A stretch of 50,105 bases of DNA from Nitrospira sp. (GCA_020697375.1 JAJFBJ010000019.1:1-50105); one strand, 5' to 3'. Numbered from the stretch's first letter, positions 8,116 to 16,902 are shown. Notes: generated from the sequence alone by a model not told the origin. A program made the numbers and translations.

Positions 8116-9458
8116 AACTGCAAACCGACATGCAGGTCAATCGCATCAACGACTACCTCTGGGAAATTCCGGCATCGGAAAAACCGGGGATGCTGGTTCA
8201 GGCCAGAATCTATGCGAGCGCGGCCATTCTCACGGCCATGGATCGTGGAGTCTTCGACCAGGTCACCAACGTGGCCTGCCTGCCGGGCATTCATCGATAC
8301 GCGTACTGCATGCCGGACGACCATTGGGGTTATGGATTTCCCATCGGAGGCGTCGCGGCATTCGATCCCGAGGACGGCATCATCTCTCCCGGCGGCGTCG
8401 GCTACGATGTGAATTGCGGAATGCGGTTGATCCGCACCGATCTCACGCGAGCGGCAGTCGACCGAAACTCGAACGCTTGATGACTGAATTGTTCCGCCGC
8501 ATCCCGGCCGGCGTCGGTTCGAGAGGTTTCATCAATCCGACGAAACGCGACTTTCGAGAGGTCATGCGGAAGGGCGCTGGCTGGTGTATCGGCCATGGGT
8601 ATGGGTGGATTGAAGATCTCGAGCGGATCGAGGAGCGGGGATGCATCGAGGGCGCGGACCCTTCCAAAGTCACGGACTACGCCATTGCCATGGGACTCAC
8701 CGGCCGCGACCAGATCGTCGTCATGGTGCATTGCGGCTCACGCGGCTTCGGGCATCAAGTCGCCGGCGACTATCTCAAGGTATTCGAAAAGGCCATGCGC
8801 CGTTATGGCATCACGGTCAAGGACCAGCAGCTCGCTTGCGCACCATTTCGCTCGCCGGAAGGGCAGGACTACTTTGCGGCGATGAATTACGCGGCCAACA
8901 CGGCCTTCGCGAACCGGCAGGTCATCCGCACCAGGTGCGGGAAGCCTTCGCGGCGGTATTCGGCGCCACGTCCCATGCGTTCGGCATGCAACTCATTTAC
9001 GATGTGGCGCACAACGTCGCCAAGGTCGAGCGGTATCGGGACGTGGAGTGGCTCGTGCACCGCAAGGGGGCCACGCGAGCCTTCGGACCAGGCCATCCCG
9101 AACCGCCGGACTGTTATCGCACGATCGGCCAGCCGGTGATCTGCGGCGGGTCGATGGAAACGGGCTCGTATCTTCTCGTCGGTACGGATCGCGCCATGCA
9201 GGATACGTTCGGTTCGACCATGCACGGGTCGGGACGGACCATGTCGCGGGACAGGCCAAGCGCGCCGTGCGGGGCGACCAGCTCCTGCGCGACATGCAGC
9301 AGCGGGGAATCCTCGTGAAAGCGGTGTCCATGTCGAGCTTGGCAGAGGAAGCCGGACTTGCCTACAAGAATATTTCGGAGGTGGTGGAAACCGTCGACCG
9401 GGTAGGAATCACAAAAAAAGTGGCGGAACTGAAACCGATCGGCAATATAAAAGGCTGA
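8112..9458 (+). pseudogene. rtcB: RtcB RNA-splicing ligase, multiply disrupted
   Basis: RtcB joins 2',3'-cyclic-phosphate (or 3'-phosphate) and 5'-OH RNA ends using GTP and Mn2+. The reading frame changes three times, each explained by one missing base: an A at 8465-8467 (VDR to KLERLM), a C near 8927-8929 (NRQVIR to HQVREAF) and a G at 9248-9250 (TMSR to GQAKRAV). In addition about 30-35 residues are absent in frame near 8678-8692: [11 protein letters not shown] runs straight into the [14 protein letters not shown] segment. The family there has GTLGSGNHFLE, which carries the catalytic Asn and a Mn-binding His. Retained residues include the Cys in DVNCG, His in MVHCGSRG, His in YDVAHN and HRKGATRAF. 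The C-terminus KPIGNIKG is intact. It is best read as a pseudogene. Confidence 0.88.
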
Positions 9459-9583
9459 TCCCGGCAATGCCCGAACGGCGCCGACGATCGTTAGAGACCT
9501 GTCCCTAGGAGGCTGCGAAAAAACTCGTTTTTGCTCAATACGCGACGATCAACTCATGCGCCGTATCGGTTTCAGAATAACTT

Positions 9584-9662
9584 GCAGGATGCGCAAAAAG
9601 GCCCTCCAACAAGGCCGCTAACCGATGCGAGAACGCCGCCGGCGGACTTTTTGCGCATCTGC
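9584..9662 (+). repeat. Palindromic repeat element, copy A (short form)
   Basis: The element is 79 bp with imperfect terminal inverted repeats: GCAGGATGCGCAAAAAG at the left and CTTTTTGCGCATCTGC at the right. It contains the core CGATGCGAGAAC (9623-9634) that is also found in the copies at 24681 and 43714. Its right end lies 15 bp before the ATG of the next gene. RNA from either strand would fold into a long hairpin. Confidence 0.7.
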
Positions 9663-9677
9663 TAGAGAGGTTTGAGA

Positions 9678-10385
9678 ATGGCCCAGGCTTCCGTCACCGG
9701 ATCCCGATTACCTCGCACATGGCTCCCCGCGGTCCTCGTCAGTTTCACTCTTTCCATGCTGTGCGCCATGGCGCTCTATTATGTGCTGGCCCAACATGAT
9801 CGCTCACTCGTCGCCCAGCGCAATGCGGCGGCGGTCATGGCTGCGGGTCAGAGCGCGCAGGCCATGGCGCGAACACTGGCCTGGTTCAGCGAATCGTTGA
9901 TCAGCGAAAATCTCGTGATGTTGCAACAGGTCCTTGCTGACCATGTCCAACAGGCCGGTCTGGTCGATGCTGTCGTCGTCACCGAGGACAACGTCATCGT
10001 GGCGGCCAAAAATCCGGCGACCATCGGCAGCCGGCTTCAAGACACCCAATGGCTGACCGCGCGGGCGAGCCAGGGCGGTTCCATCGTCCGCGGTCTCGAA
10101 CAGGGATGGCAAACGTTGATCGTGGTCGAGCCGCTCAGGCGAGAGGATCATACGGTGGGATGGGTCCGGCTCGTCGCCGCCACACCCCTCAATGCCGCGA
10201 CGCTGCGGCCACCTGGGGATCTCGTGCGAGACGTTGCCATCGCCATTGCGCCGCTGTTCATGCTGATGACGGCGCTGCTGGCCATCACCATGCGCGGAAT
10301 CCTGAGCCAGGTCCGCTCAAGAATCGGCAGCATTCTTCTGGAGGCCATGGATCACAGCCAGGACCCTGCGAAAAGAGCCGCCTGA
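9678..10385 (+). CDS. Two-TM membrane protein with periplasmic sensor-like domain
   Basis: The protein has 235 residues. A first membrane segment (WLPAVLVSFTLSMLCAMALYY) is followed by about 150 extracytoplasmic residues and a second segment (VAIAIAPLFMLMTALLAIT), then a short basic cytoplasmic tail of about 30 residues. The middle part (VDAVVVTEDNVIVAAKNP, IGSRLQD) resembles the strand order of PAS-like Cache sensor domains seen in histidine kinases and diguanylate cyclases, but no output domain follows. It could be a truncated sensor or a stand-alone one. ATG 9678 has GAGAGG at 9665-9670; that ribosome site lies just outside repeat copy A. The specific ligand is unknown. Confidence 0.6.
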   Translation: MAQASVTGSRLPRTWLPAVLVSFTLSMLCAMALYYVLAQHDRSLVAQRNAAAVMAAGQSAQAMARTLAWFSESLISENLVMLQQVLADHVQQAGLVDAVVVTEDNVIVAAKNPATIGSRLQDTQWLTARASQGGSIVRGLEQGWQTLIVVEPLRREDHTVGWVRLVAATPLNAATLRPPGDLVRDVAIAIAPLFMLMTALLAITMRGILSQVRSRIGSILLEAMDHSQDPAKRAA

Positions 10386-10540
10386 TTGTCCGAAGCCGGT
10401 TGATTTCCGCCGGGCGTTTTTCCACCTCACGCTCTCACCGCCTTCCTCTGCCTGGACCAGTCGCGGCGGCTGATGGGCAAGAGGCGCAGCTGAACGAACC
10501 ATTCTGCCGTCAGGTCTGGGCGGAGACTGCCAAATATTGA

Positions 10541-12250
10541 TTAGGGCCTGTGCCGATGCCCGTACAGGAGCGTGATGTTGATTCGCCGGTTGGCCGGCCC
10601 TTCCTTGAACGCAATGTCGTCGGTCTCGTGAAACAGGTCTGAATTGAACAGCACCGCCCTGTTCGCCCGATAGGGAATCCTGATCTCCTGCGCCCCCTGC
10701 TGCGTCAGCCACTCGTAGATCCTGCCGCGGTTCTTGTCGCTGTTGTAGGTTTTGAAATCCCACTCCCGGGGCGCTTCCTTGTCCCAGACCACCAACCCGC
10801 CGCTGCCGGGATTCAGATTCGCCTCGTCCGGCGTGATCCAGAAATTGACGTTGACCGCTGCCGCGTCGGCATGAATGTTCAATCCGCGCCTGGCGCTGTC
10901 GTGTTTGAACGCCCAGGCCTGCGTCAGACGATGGTCGCCGAAAATGCGCGGCAAGCGGCGTCGCAACTCCTCCGCGATCTGCAGCAGCAGGGGAGAGGCA
11001 AACCCGTCGCCAAGAAACGCGCCGATATAGCCGTTTTCATAGTCTTTCTTCCAAATCGTCGAGGTCCGGCAGAAATAACGCAATCGTTGCAGCGCCTCAT
11101 CTGAAAGAAGTTCGTCGATGTAGGTCACTTCCGGTTGTCTGGCATGGTAGCGGGCCTCGATTGCCGCGAGATCCAGATCCGGATTCAGCGCGCTTCCTGC
11201 TATCGTCTCGCAGGGCGCGACATAAATCAGACGATTGAAGGAGGCCGCGACAGACTGGAGGTCGCTGGCCCGCAGCGATACACGATTCGAAGAGGCGGCC
11301 TGGTCTCCCGTCGCAGGCTCAACCGTTGCCTGCAACCGATTCAACGCTTCCTGGTAGGGGCGCCATTCATCGCCCACCAGCCCGCTTTCCAACAGCTGGT
11401 TCAGTTGCTCGGCATCGTGTTTGAGCCGGGAGCGAAAGACCGTTCTGTCCATGACTGCACGCCCGTGGTCATGTTTGGCCCTGGCGGTTTCAGTAAAGCA
11501 ACGCAAGGCGCCGGCAGGATCATCGCGCCAGATCCACGCGATGCCGAGATTGTAGAGCGCGCTCCCATAGCCGGGGAGGATGCGGAGCGCCTGTTCGAAA
11601 CAATGGATCGCCTCATCCAATCGACCCTGTTCCATGAGAACCAGCCCTAGATTGTTCTGCGCCTCCGCATGGGCCGGCTTGAGCGCGATAGCTCGCCGGT
11701 AGGCCTCTGCGGCAGCATCGAGCTGCCCCTGTTCTTTCAGGACGACGCCGAGATTGTTGTGAGCCTCGGCATGGTCGGGCTTGATCGCGAGGACCTGTTC
11801 ATAGGCTGCTTGCGCATCCGTGAGACGCCCCATCTCCTTATAGGCGTTGCCGAGATTCGTGCGGGCGTCAACGTAGCGGGAGTTGAGATGGATGGCCTTT
11901 CCATAGGCCTCGACGGCGTCGGTGAGCAGACCGGCTCGTTGCAGGACCACTCCGTAATTGAACCAGTAGACGGGATTGCCGGAGCCTGCGGCACAGGCTC
12001 GCGCGAGCCATTCGATGGCCTCTTGTAGTTTGCCGCGCCGGTAGGTCACCAGCCCCAGGCCATGGAGCGCCTCCGGTTGCGACGCGGGTCTCTCTAGAAT
12101 CAGACGGTAGTCCCGCTCTGCCTCGTCCAGACGTCCTGCCTGATGGTGCATCTGCGCCTGGCGAAGGAGACCGGCCGATGCCATGACCTGTTCCCTTCGG
12201 GGATTTTTTTCGCCTATTTTTTCCTGGCGGCGACGCTCCTCGCGATTCAC
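10541..12250 (-). CDS. TPR protein fused to a putative 2OG-Fe(II) oxygenase domain
   Basis: This 569-residue protein begins with a basic stretch (MNREERRRQEKIG) and has about seven tetratricopeptide repeats from residue 27 to 260 (for example DARTNLGNAYKEMGRLTDAQ). After a linker comes a C-terminal double-stranded beta-helix domain with the iron triad of 2-oxoglutarate oxygenases: the HxD in NIHADAAAVN, a distal His in SDLFHETDD, and an Arg in RRINITLLYG that would hold 2-oxoglutarate. The family is expected to hydroxylate a protein or small molecule bound by the TPRs; the substrate is unknown. It is last of three minus-strand genes (HDOD, sthA, this), 95 bp after sthA. Confidence 0.8.
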   Translation of the reverse strand: MNREERRRQEKIGEKNPRREQVMASAGLLRQAQMHHQAGRLDEAERDYRLILERPASQPEALHGLGLVTYRRGKLQEAIEWLARACAAGSGNPVYWFNYGVVLQRAGLLTDAVEAYGKAIHLNSRYVDARTNLGNAYKEMGRLTDAQAAYEQVLAIKPDHAEAHNNLGVVLKEQGQLDAAAEAYRRAIALKPAHAEAQNNLGLVLMEQGRLDEAIHCFEQALRILPGYGSALYNLGIAWIWRDDPAGALRCFTETARAKHDHGRAVMDRTVFRSRLKHDAEQLNQLLESGLVGDEWRPYQEALNRLQATVEPATGDQAASSNRVSLRASDLQSVAASFNRLIYVAPCETIAGSALNPDLDLAAIEARYHARQPEVTYIDELLSDEALQRLRYFCRTSTIWKKDYENGYIGAFLGDGFASPLLLQIAEELRRRLPRIFGDHRLTQAWAFKHDSARRGLNIHADAAAVNVNFWITPDEANLNPGSGGLVVWDKEAPREWDFKTYNSDKNRGRIYEWLTQQGAQEIRIPYRANRAVLFNSDLFHETDDIAFKEGPANRRINITLLYGHRHRP

Positions 12251-12345
12251 GGCGGCTCCTTCGGCAATGCCCTAACAGGCCGGTTCAGAGAGTATCGCAA
12301 ACGTGACGCGAGGGTCAAAGCGGGAGATGGAAGGGGAGGAGGCTC

Positions 12346-13764
12346 TTACGCGGCTTGGGCGTTGCTGTGCAGTTTGCGGCGTTGTCCCAGGATATCGAGG
12401 GCGGCGACGCGATAGGCTTCGGCGAAGGTGGGGAAGCTGAAAATGCTGTCGATAAACCGGTCGATGGTCGCGCCGTCCTGTAAGGCCATCTGCCCGAGGT
12501 GAATCAATTCGGTCGCATCCTCGCCGACGATTTGCACCCCCAGCAGGCGTTCGCCCATCGGATCGGCAATCAGCTTCAACAGTCCGTCGCAGGCGCCCGT
12601 GATCTGACCCTTGGCAATTTCCGTGAAGCGCGCCCGGCCGACGAGCGGGGCGCGATAACGCAAGCCGGCCTGCTCTTCATCGAGCCCGATGGAGGCGATC
12701 TCCGGAATGGTGTAGATACCGATCGGGATCTGGTTGACGGCGTCCCCGATCGGAAGACCGAGCGCATGGCTGACCGCGCGGCGGCCTTGCTCCATGGCTC
12801 TCGACGCCAGGGATGGGGGACCCAGCATGTCGCCGACGGCATAGATGTGAGGCACCGCCGTTTGTCCGTATTCATTCACGGGAAGCCGTCCCGTTTGATC
12901 CAGAGTCAAACACGCGGCATCGAGATTCAGCTCTTCGACATTCGGCTGGCGACCCAAGGCGACCAGCATTTTTTCACTTTTGACCGCCATCCCGTTCTCG
13001 AGCGTCGCGACCACGGATGACACGCCGTCCCACGCCACCTCTTTGACGGTGTGGCTTACGTAGAACCGGCCTCCTTGCTGTTCGAGCGCGCGCTGGAAAA
13101 CTTCCACGACCTCCCGATCCAGAAAAGACAGCGGCCGTTCCGCCTTGTCGATGATCGTGACGGTTACTCCCAGCAAGGCAAACATGGCGGCATATTCGCA
13201 CGCGATGACACCGCCGCCAAGCACGGTCAGGGAGCGGGGCAGGTAGATCATCGAGAGGATGGAGTCGCTGTCGAGAATATGCTCGTGGTCGATGGCGATG
13301 TCCGGGATCGAGCGAGGTCTGGAACCAGTCGCCAGCACGATGGTCTCGGCCGACAGCGTCTGACAGACTCCATCCACTGCCTCCCACTGCACCTCGTGGG
13401 GCGAGAGCAGGCGTGCGCGTCCATGCCGGTAGGCGACACCGTTGCGCGACAGTTGATCGGCCATATAGGATTCATGCGCGTGCACCACTTCATCCAAGCG
13501 ATGCAGCAGGGTCGCCATGGGAACATCGAGTCGCAGCCGCCCTTCGAACACCTCGCTCGATCGTTTGAGGCGTTCATACTGCAGCGCGCTTTCGCGCAGC
13601 GTCTTGCTCGGAATCGTACCTCTGTATACGCAATTGCCGCCGATGCCTTGCTCCTGCTCGATCAAGGCGACGGTCTTGCCGGCCTTGGCCCCTTGAATGG
13701 CTGCCTTCTGTCCGGCTGGGCCGCTTCCTACCACCACGATGTCATATGAGATTGTCGGTATCAT
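12346..13764 (-). CDS. sthA: Soluble pyridine nucleotide transhydrogenase
   Basis: SthA moves hydride between NADPH and NAD in the cytosol and uses FAD. The 472-residue protein starts with the FAD-binding VVVGSGPAGQKAA motif. Its active-site region reads GGNCVYRGTIPSKTLRESAL: the position of the second redox cysteine of lipoamide dehydrogenases is Thr (GTIPSK instead of GCIPSK), a hallmark of SthA. A second Rossmann motif is VLGGGVIACEYAAMFALLG and the FAD motif is YAVGDMLG. The C-terminal dimerisation domain is complete (HLGQMALQDG, FPTFAEAYRVAALD). The ATG overlaps the stop of the HDOD gene by ATGA, so the pair is translationally coupled. Confidence 0.92.
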   Translation of the reverse strand: MIPTISYDIVVVGSGPAGQKAAIQGAKAGKTVALIEQEQGIGGNCVYRGTIPSKTLRESALQYERLKRSSEVFEGRLRLDVPMATLLHRLDEVVHAHESYMADQLSRNGVAYRHGRARLLSPHEVQWEAVDGVCQTLSAETIVLATGSRPRSIPDIAIDHEHILDSDSILSMIYLPRSLTVLGGGVIACEYAAMFALLGVTVTIIDKAERPLSFLDREVVEVFQRALEQQGGRFYVSHTVKEVAWDGVSSVVATLENGMAVKSEKMLVALGRQPNVEELNLDAACLTLDQTGRLPVNEYGQTAVPHIYAVGDMLGPPSLASRAMEQGRRAVSHALGLPIGDAVNQIPIGIYTIPEIASIGLDEEQAGLRYRAPLVGRARFTEIAKGQITGACDGLLKLIADPMGERLLGVQIVGEDATELIHLGQMALQDGATIDRFIDSIFSFPTFAEAYRVAALDILGQRRKLHSNAQAA

Positions 13765-14639
13765 AAGGGCATGGCGTCCACGGATTTGCGAACCTGTTCT
13801 CGGAGTGCCAGCAATGCATCGATATCCTTGGGATACAAATTCAAATCAGCGAACACGGGATGGTCTCGCACCGCCGCCTCATCGAACGACTCGGGGTCAA
13901 GGAAATGCCTGGCCAACCGCTCGGCGAGACAGGTCGTCATACATTCCTGCTTCGCTGACTTGGCATATTGGTACTCGCTGTGGAACGTAATCGACTCCCG
14001 TACCGGCAACGGAAGCCCCCAGTCCTCTGCGACGAGTAAACCCACCTGTGTATGGTATCCCTCCAGGAGTTGATGCAGCAGAGTCCGCGACAAGGAATGG
14101 CCATGTTCCTGTGATAACGCCACCATCGTCTGCAACACTACCGGTTTGCCGATCCCATGCAGAAGGCCGCAGAGATAAGCGCTTTCGACATTGAACCGAC
14201 GCATGCGCGCAATTTCTTTGGCATAGGCCCCGCTCGCCAGGGAATGCTGCCACAAGCGCTTCACCTCATCGTCCCAGCCAGGCGCCTTGAAGGCACTGCC
14301 TTTGATCGAAGCCGAAAACGCAATCTCCGACATCAAATTCATGCCCAGCATCGAGACCGCATGCTGCAGCGAGACCACGGGATTCCTGGTCATGTAGGCG
14401 GGCGAGTTGGCGATACGAATGACATGGGCTGCCAAGGCCTGGTCTTGATGAATCAGAGCCGCCAACTTGGCCGCCTCCGCGTTCGGATCGTTGACCATGC
14501 CGAGAATCCTGGAAGCCACCTGGGGAAGAAGCGGCAACTCGATCGATCCGGCCCTGATGCGATCGATCAAAAGCTGTTCCAACGGTTCAGGCGCGGCCGC
14601 CTCCGTCGTCTGCGGAGATTCTGTATGCATAGAGTTCAC
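13761..14639 (-). CDS. HDOD domain protein
   Basis: This 292-residue cytosolic protein consists mainly of an HDOD domain, a relative of HD phosphohydrolases. The domain is visible as LPLLPQVASRILGMVNDP, then HQDQALAAHVIRIANSPAYM and SLQHAVSMLGMNLM, with LCGLLHGIGKPVV further on. The HD dyad is not conserved (LLHGIGK), which is usual for HDOD proteins, so catalysis is unlikely and a signalling or adaptor role is more probable. The first codon is GTG at 14639 with an alternative ATG at 14630; no strong ribosome site separates them. It is the first gene of the minus-strand trio ending with the TPR/oxygenase fusion. Confidence 0.85.
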   Translation of the reverse strand: MNSMHTESPQTTEAAAPEPLEQLLIDRIRAGSIELPLLPQVASRILGMVNDPNAEAAKLAALIHQDQALAAHVIRIANSPAYMTRNPVVSLQHAVSMLGMNLMSEIAFSASIKGSAFKAPGWDDEVKRLWQHSLASGAYAKEIARMRRFNVESAYLCGLLHGIGKPVVLQTMVALSQEHGHSLSRTLLHQLLEGYHTQVGLLVAEDWGLPLPVRESITFHSEYQYAKSAKQECMTTCLAERLARHFLDPESFDEAAVRDHPVFADLNLYPKDIDALLALREQVRKSVDAMPL

Positions 14640-14801
14640 ATCGGAGATTAAGATGATTGAATGATCTGCGTGATAGATCCTTTTCGGCTCATCGTGATCA
14701 AACCTTAACCCGGGTTATCGATGAATACCTGCTGCCTCGTCCGATCTTGCCGTCCGGCGGATTTTTGCCGTCGATGCGAGGGGTAAGCCCGAGGTTTTGG
14801 A

Positions 14802-14810
14802 TGGTATACT
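14802..14810 (+). promoter_or_regulatory. Extended -10 promoter for the coiled-coil protein gene
   Basis: TGGTATACT matches the extended -10 pattern TGnTATAAT with one mismatch; no good -35 is visible. The predicted start near 14817 leaves about 47 nt of leader before the ATG at 14864. Confidence 0.4.
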
Positions 14811-14863
14811 GCGCCGGCGAAGAGTTGATCATGGCATGCCGTATCAAACCCGGAGATAACCGT

Positions 14864-15310
14864 ATGACCGTTGGAAGAATCGTGCCCGTTCTATGCGTGA
14901 CCGGAGCCCTTTTGATGGGTATTCCTTGGACGGTCATGGCAGGCAACCAGGCAGAATCTTCCGCGGCCGACAGAATGGTTCGGGACACGAAGGAGGCGAT
15001 GGAGGCAACCAGGCAGTATACGATCCAACAGAAAGAGGCCTTCCAGAAAGTCATTCAAGCAGAACTGAAGGAGATGCAGGTCAAGATAACGGAACTGCAA
15101 AAGAAAACAAGCGTCGCCTCCGTGAAGGCCCGGGACGAAATGCAGAAGGCGATTCAAGACCTCGAGGAAAAGAAGAAGGAAGCCAATAAGAAGCTCGAGG
15201 AAGTGAACGCATCGACTACCTCGGCCTGGAGCAAATTGAAAGACGGCATGGCCACGGCGGTTGAGGATCTCAAGAAAAGCTATAAGGAGGCGCTTTCAAA
15301 GCTTCCCTGA
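14864..15310 (+). CDS. Exported coiled-coil protein of unknown function
   Basis: The 148-residue product starts with a signal peptide (MTVGRIVPVLCVTGALLMG, likely cleaved after VMAG at about residue 27). The rest is almost entirely charged, Lys/Glu-rich helix with heptad-like spacing (MQVKITELQKKTSVASVKAR, LEEKKKEANKKLEEVN), so a long periplasmic coiled coil is predicted. No enzymatic motif is seen. ATG 14864 is chosen because GGAG lies 8 nt upstream and the signal peptide follows at once; the open frame extends back to 14657 without any secretion signal in that part. It is monocistronic as far as can be seen. Confidence 0.7.
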   Translation: MTVGRIVPVLCVTGALLMGIPWTVMAGNQAESSAADRMVRDTKEAMEATRQYTIQQKEAFQKVIQAELKEMQVKITELQKKTSVASVKARDEMQKAIQDLEEKKKEANKKLEEVNASTTSAWSKLKDGMATAVEDLKKSYKEALSKLP

Positions 15311-15516
15311 CCGGCATCCTTTGCGCAATGCCATGGCGCCTGCCTGATGAAACAACATTCTATCCTCACCCCGGGCATATAGACCCGGCTGTTCCTCTGA
15401 GAACTTCACGAGACCGGCATCCTATCGTCACCATGTAATTCCGCCCCATACTGTCAATCGAAGTATCAAATACGCTATGTTGCATTGATCGGCCCGATTG
15501 AGAGGCGACCACCACG
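15311..15516. other. Intergenic spacer with small direct repeat
   Basis: GACCGGCATCCT occurs twice, near 15310 and near 15412, and CCGGG/CCCGG could form a small hairpin near 15378-15397. No gene or convincing promoter is visible. Confidence 0.3.
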
Positions 15517-16449
15517 ATGCCGCTGAAATTTGCCCTCTACCCTGGTTGCGCCGCCAAAGGCGCGACTCCTGAACTCTATCAATCCACCATGGCCATCATC
15601 GGCCGATTGGGTATCGACGTCGTCGAGCTCGCTGCCTCCTCCTGCTGCGGAGCGGGGGTCATCGGCGAAGCGGATCCAGATCTGGCGCTCGCGTTGAATG
15701 CCAGGACATTTGCGCAGGCGGAACAGCTCGGGTTGGACGTGATGACGATCTGCGGCACTTGCCAAGGGGTGATGAGCGCGGCAAACCGGCGCCTGAAGAC
15801 GGAACCGGCCACGCTCGATCGCATCAATCAGATTCTCGCGCAGGACGAAATCGCCTACCATGGCGGCGTTCAAGTCAAACATCTTCTCTGGATTGCGGTC
15901 CGAGATATTGGTCTGGCGCGCGTGGCGGAGACGGTACGGTCTCCGCTTCGAGATTTCCGCATCGCCCCGTTTTATGGATGTTATATGCTGCGGCCCTCGT
16001 GGGAATTGGGGTTCGACGATCCTGAGAATCCGACCTCGCTGGAAAAGATCATCCGCGCGGTGGGCGGGGAACCGGTCGCCTATGCGGGCCGGACAAAGTG
16101 TTGCGGATTCCCCATTATCCTCGAGAAGGAAGCCATCGCGGTCGCCATGGCCGGAACCAATATGAAAGAGGCGAAGGATCATGGCGCCGATTTCATGGTC
16201 ACGCCCTGTCCGCTGTGCCATATGAGCCTGGACATCTATCAGGAACGGGCGGGACAGGCCGTCAAGACGGCGCTCAACCTCCCCATTCTGCATCTGCCGC
16301 AGCTCCTCGGCCTTGCCATGGGAATTCCCGCGCAGGAGTTGGGCCTGTCGCGCCATCTGATCCCGGCGGACAGCATCGTCAGACGCATTCAAACTCAGGA
16401 CAAAGCACTTTCATCTCCATCATCGTCACCAGCGGAGCCCGCGACATGA
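15517..16449 (+). CDS. HdrB/SdhE-like CCG-domain protein
   Basis: This 310-residue protein has two CCG domains, the cysteine-rich fold that binds a non-cubane [4Fe-4S] cluster in heterodisulfide reductase subunit B and in the SdhE subunit of some succinate dehydrogenases and fumarate reductases. The first half shows YPGCAAKG, SSCCGAGV and CGTCQGV. The second shows FYGCYML, TKCCGFPI and CPLCHMSLD. Both cysteine sets look complete. Sdh-type E subunits link SdhA/B to the membrane or to another electron carrier, and the SdhB-like protein at 6694 is a plausible partner, but an Hdr-type complex is equally possible. The gene overlaps the downstream cupin gene by ATGA. Confidence 0.85.
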   Translation: MPLKFALYPGCAAKGATPELYQSTMAIIGRLGIDVVELAASSCCGAGVIGEADPDLALALNARTFAQAEQLGLDVMTICGTCQGVMSAANRRLKTEPATLDRINQILAQDEIAYHGGVQVKHLLWIAVRDIGLARVAETVRSPLRDFRIAPFYGCYMLRPSWELGFDDPENPTSLEKIIRAVGGEPVAYAGRTKCCGFPIILEKEAIAVAMAGTNMKEAKDHGADFMVTPCPLCHMSLDIYQERAGQAVKTALNLPILHLPQLLGLAMGIPAQELGLSRHLIPADSIVRRIQTQDKALSSPSSSPAEPAT

Positions 16450-16766
16450 ACATCATTGCATTGTCTGACTTTGAGCAGTTCAGCCAGGAGAAGATGAAGA
16501 AGAACAATCTTTTCCAAACCTCCCGGTTTTTCTGCGACATCTACTGCTTCGAAGCTGGTCAGGAACAGAAGGGCCATGTGCACGGCGAGCAGGATAAAAT
16601 TTACATCGTGCTTGAAGGGGAAGGGACATTTCAGGTCGGGTCAGAAAAACAGGTGCTGAAGGCCGGGCAAAGTACCATGGCTCCGGCGGGCGACGAACAT
16701 GGAGTGAGAAATCATACCGAGCGGCGGTTGAAAGTCCTCGTGTTCGTGGCGCCGAATCAAGCATGA
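16446..16766 (+). CDS. Small cupin-domain protein
   Basis: The 106-residue protein is a single cupin barrel. Motif 1 is GHVHGEQDKIYIVLEGEG, with two His and one Glu in metal-ligand positions. Motif 2 is STMAPAGDEHGVRNH, with the remaining His. These are the classical ligands for Fe, Mn, Ni or Zn. No substrate can be named. ATG 16446 overlaps the stop of the HdrB/SdhE-like gene, which points to co-translation. Cupins beside redox complex genes could act as metal-dependent enzymes or sensors; this is inference. Confidence 0.8.
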   Translation: MNIIALSDFEQFSQEKMKKNNLFQTSRFFCDIYCFEAGQEQKGHVHGEQDKIYIVLEGEGTFQVGSEKQVLKAGQSTMAPAGDEHGVRNHTERRLKVLVFVAPNQA

Positions 16767-16794
16767 AGCTCGTTTGGCGAGTCGCCGTCACAGG

Positions 16795-16902
16795 ATGGCG
16801 CGATGTCTGAAGAGCGGATCCGCAAGCGAACTGCCGCAAGATGACCGGATCGCCGCCTATCGCAAGGGCTTTAGCGATGTGAAGGCGGGAGACTTGCGGT
16901 GA
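16795..16902 (+). CDS. Possible very small ORF (35 aa)
   Basis: An ATG at 16795 opens 35 codons that end in DDRIAAYRKGFSDVKAGDLR before TGA at 16900-16902. The end resembles a conserved helical tail rather than random sequence, but there is no homology I can name, and the last 32 bases overlap the oppositely oriented HMA-like gene. It may instead be a remnant; low support. Confidence 0.25.
   Translation: MARCLKSGSASELPQDDRIAAYRKGFSDVKAGDLR

Noticed and set aside
8112..9458. Homopolymer sequencing errors as the whole explanation for rtcB
   Set aside because: Errors could explain the single-base shifts but not the loss of some 30 residues around the catalytic motif; still kept as a partial alternative.
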